Notes under the pieces: model-generated
The model's database searches: none
What the model was told of the DNA's origin: nothing
The model's input: the letters and a program-made list of their open reading frames with translations, nothing else
From: CAWCDJ01 sp963796485
Lineage (GTDB): Bacteria; Acidobacteriota; Terriglobia; Bryobacterales; Bryobacteraceae
DNA: 64,000 nucleotides
Direction: 5' to 3'
Assembly: GCA_963796485.1 (NCBI GenBank)
Contig: CAWCLV010000007.1
Coordinates: 273,568-337,567, forward strand
Shown: in pieces, positions 61,700 through 64,000 of the stretch
How positions within the stretch are numbered: the stretch's first letter is position 1
Layout: each line of letters begins with the position of its first letter
Program-made: the position numbers and the translations under genes

Positions 61700-63507
61700 C
61701 TATCCGCGATCGCCGTTTCCGCGGAACCCGCCTGGGGGCGGAGGGGGCGGCGGCGGAGGTGGCGGGGGAACGGCGGACGGAATCGCGAGAGGCGGCGGGG
61801 CATCCACGTCGAGCGGTTGGACAGTGGGCGGGCTCGAACGCCGGGCCGCCAGTGCTTTCCTGACCCATTCGTCAGCAGTTGCCATCAAGGCTTGCGATTC
61901 GGCAGGGCTATCCGCGAGGGCGGCCTGGAGCCGGTTGAGCAGGTTCATGTAAGCCATCGGGTCGGACCATTGCGGATCGAGTTGCAGCGCGATCTGAAGC
62001 ATACGGTAGCCTTCCTCGATGTGCGGCAGGTACTGTTGCCGAAGCGAGGCGCGGAGGCGCGGATCGGCAATTTGCGTGTAGACCTTTTCGCGGCTCAGGT
62101 TCTGGTTGGCGGCGGCGACGGGCGGATAGGCCATTTTCCAGTCGAGGACCCCGGCGGTGTAGTACGCGTCCTTGTTTTTCGGGTCGGCCTGGATCACCCG
62201 GAGAATGAGCGCATGAGATGCCTCGACTTGTTCGGGGCCGTTGATCGAAGCTACCCCGAACAAGGCGGGGATGTTTCGGGGATCCCGTTGCAGCACTTCC
62301 TGATACTGCCCGAGTGCACGGCTCATCAGGTCGGGCGCGGCGGACCTCTCCGCGATCGATTGCCGGATCAGGGCGTTGGCCAGGAACAGGCGGGCGTTGT
62401 CGTTGTTTGGATCGAGCGTCACGGCGCCCTCAAAATGTTCCACTGCCAGTTTGAAGTTCCCCTGGTTGTAGGCTTCGGCCGCCAGTCGCATCTCGGGCAG
62501 CGCCGCGCTTTGGGCGCGCGCGGAAACGGCCAATCCGGACGCCGCCAGCCCGCAGATCACGAGGGCTGAGAGGCACGCCGCCAGTACGAGTTGGGCGCGG
62601 CGGAGACCGGCGGCCGGGCGTTCCAGCAGGCGGCGGATGCGCGCCTCGAGAATATCGCCGTCGAAGACCCCGAGGGTGTAGCCGGGCTGCGGGACGGCCG
62701 TCATGGCGCCGGCGATTTCCATAATGGAACGCGCGTAGACTCGTGGTTCGAGCAGCCTCTCCGTGACCAGTTCGTCGCAAGCCATCTCGCGGGTGCGGTC
62801 TATTTCGCGGCGGATCCAGGCGGCTGCCGGGTGGAACGACACGGGCGCGCGCAGGACCTCATACAGGAGGTTGAGCGCAAAATCCCGGCGGGCCATGTGC
62901 GCCATTTCATGACCGATCGCGGTAGCGAGAATGTCCGCGGACGATTCCAGCATCCGCTCCGGCAGGATCACGCATGAGCGGCCTGCCAAGTGCTGCTGAT
63001 TCGCGGGGAGCTTCTCAGTTCGACGCCACTCAGGCGAAAGACGGAGGCGCAGCGCTCCCAAACGCCCGCTGCGGGTGTTCCGTCCGGCACCGCAGAGGCG
63101 CCCTGATGGATCCGGAATGTAAACAAGCCTGCGCGACACAGCCGTGCCGCCCGGTAGATCAGGAACAGGAGGTAGCCGGCCGCCAGGAACTCCGCGGCGG
63201 TGCGTCCGACGGGGACTGTGCGGGTGGGCGCCGGCGCCGGCACTGCCGGCGAACCCTCGCGGGGCTGCGAGCCAGGGACCGCGATGGGCACGGCCGGTAT
63301 CGACACAGTGGTTGGGTCTGCGTGCCACTTCCAGGCGCTCGCGGCCGGCAGCACCACCGATGCGGCCAGGGCGGCCACCCAGAGCACATGCCGGTGACGC
63401 GACGGACCGTTTCGCAGCAGCCAGCACCCGCCAAATGCGATCAGAGCGGCGAGCGGAATCTGCCAGAGAGCGTTCAACAGGAACGTCAGAAAATAGCGGT
63501 CGATCAT
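61700..63507 (-). pseudogene. M56 family metallopeptidase (BlaR1-like) with frameshift and TPR tail
   Basis: Two frames join into one M56 protein. Frame A (63507 down to about 62990) gives the membrane half: MIDRYFLTFLLNALWQIPLA, AALAASVVLPAASAWKWH, FLAAGYLLFLIYRAARLC and the VELRSSPRIS segment, then hits a stop at 62968. Frame B resumes LAGRSCVILPERMLESSADI and carries the zinc site IGHEMAHMARRD and REMACDELVTERLLEPRVYA. One missing base near 62989-62992 explains the break. After a further membrane helix comes a TPR domain (about 250 residues) and a 12-proline tail, not a penicillin-binding sensor. It may be a real pseudogene, a sequencing error or a recoding site. Confidence 0.82.
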
Positions 63508-63902
63508 TTTGCGCCTCCCTCGTCACGCGACTCCTCCAGGAGTTCCTGAATGCGGGCGAGACTTTCCGGCTTCAAATGCCGGGTTTCCACCAGGTTCAGC
63601 ACGAGGCTGTCGGCCGAGCCGCCGAAAAAGCGGTCGAGCACTTCCCCGAGCGCCTGGGTCACGGCCTTCTGACGGCTGAGGACCGGGCGGTAGAAATAGG
63701 CGCGGTCTTTCAACACGCGCTTCACCTTGCCCTTGCGGTGGAGGACATTGAGCATGGTCTGGACAGTGGTATAGGCCAGGTCCCTGCCGCCGAGGCGGCC
63801 CTGGACAGTTTGGACATTGGCGGGGCCGGTTTCCCAGAGCACCGTCATGATTTGAAGTTCCAGCGGCGTGAGTGGCTGATCGGTGACTTTCTTGCGGGGC
63901 AC
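63504..63902 (-). CDS. blaI: BlaI/MecI family transcriptional repressor
   Basis: Winged-helix repressor that is usually cleaved when its M56 partner is activated. It has 132 residues: LTPLELQIMTVLWETGPANV and QTVQGRLGGRDLAYTTVQTM form the wing-helix domain, LNVLHRKGKVKRVLKDRAYF the wing and FYRPVLSRQKAVTQALGEVL the cleavage/dimer region. Overlaps the M56 gene by 4 bp. Its own promoter holds two matching dyads, so it most likely represses itself. The symbol reflects family, not beta-lactam resistance. Confidence 0.92.
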   Translation of the reverse strand: MPRKKVTDQPLTPLELQIMTVLWETGPANVQTVQGRLGGRDLAYTTVQTMLNVLHRKGKVKRVLKDRAYFYRPVLSRQKAVTQALGEVLDRFFGGSADSLVLNLVETRHLKPESLARIQELLEESRDEGGAK

Positions 63903-63909
63903 TGCTTAC

Positions 63910-63927
63910 CTCCTAAACTATTAGGAG
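63910..63927. promoter_or_regulatory. BlaI operator, proximal dyad
   Basis: CTCCTAA-ACTA-TTAGGAG, a perfect 7-bp inverted repeat 7 bp upstream of the blaI start. Its left half plus spacer (TCCTAAACT) recurs in the distal site, which supports one protein binding both. Confidence 0.75.
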
Positions 63928-63953
63928 TTTGCGCCTGAAAAACGGCTCTGTCA

Positions 63954-63969
63954 ACTAAAAGTTTAGGAC
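63954..63969. promoter_or_regulatory. BlaI operator, distal dyad, next to -35
   Basis: On the minus strand TCCTAAACTTTTAGT matches the proximal site TCCTAAACTATTAGG at 13 of 15 positions. A perfect -35 TTGACA (minus strand, 63955-63950) overlaps its edge, with a weak -10 (CAAACT) 17 bp on. A repressor on both dyads would cover the promoter. Confidence 0.65.
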
Positions 63970-64000
63970 AGCGAGCTGCCGGCCATGCACCGAGGGGAAT

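Overview
The window looks like a chromosomal segment of a GC-rich, flagellated, aerobic acidobacterium, most plausibly from the Solibacter/Bryobacter group. Three things suggest this: an alternative complex III (act) operon joined to an A2-type caa3 oxidase, a full Tol-Pal operon with acidobacterial-looking members (poly-proline Pal, PD40-type TolB), and many small secreted or Tat-exported proteins. The taxonomic call is inference. No tRNA, rRNA, CRISPR array, transposase or phage gene was seen.

Layout. (1) 1-6599, minus strand: tolQ-tolR-tolA-tolB-pal-cpoB, followed by a divergent DeoC-like aldolase and a 3-dehydroquinate dehydratase cut by the window edge. (2) 6697-9505, minus: a DinB-like protein, a Tat-exported GH125 mannosidase and an aquaporin, with copies of a short GC-rich repeat. 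(3) 9666-22107, minus: one long respiratory operon actABCDEF, a small membrane protein, SCO1, then caa3 oxidase subunits II, I, III and IV. It should carry electrons from quinol through ACIII to O2. (4) 22381-27679: a glycosylasparaginase-type hydrolase, two secreted proteins of unknown role, a DUF1080 protein, and an SDR/aldo-keto reductase pair.

(5) 27702-52145: a large flagellar locus. flgF-G-A-H-I-J run on the minus strand. fliK-(hyp)-flgD-flgE-fliN-O-P-Q-R-flhB-A-F-fliA-fliN2-(DUF2802-like) run on the plus strand. Next come an unexplained two-gene module (MoxR-like AAA+ ATPase plus a 611-residue protein), a sigma-54 activator without a receiver domain, and flgM-(flgN-like)-flgK-flgL. Sigma-28-like promoters can be read in front of the sigma-54 activator, flgM, a small unknown gene and flaG, which suggests FliA feeds back on a sigma-54 regulator.

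(6) 52320-55717, minus: an acyl-CoA synthetase, a double-UspA protein, a secreted protein with a degraded metalloprotease motif, and a small ORF. (7) 55804-56957, plus: a small unknown gene, flaG and fliS. (8) 57100-64000: recN, a 45-residue CxxC protein, clpB, and a BlaI/M56 signalling pair. The M56 gene carries an apparent single-base frameshift and has TPR repeats in place of a penicillin-sensing domain. Two matching dyad operators lie in front of blaI.

The best candidate for an undescribed system is the AAA+ plus 611-residue module at 45264-47910. Other points worth following are the DeoC homologue that lost its second active-site lysine, the sigma-28 control of a sigma-54 activator, and several genes with -10 elements almost at the start codon.
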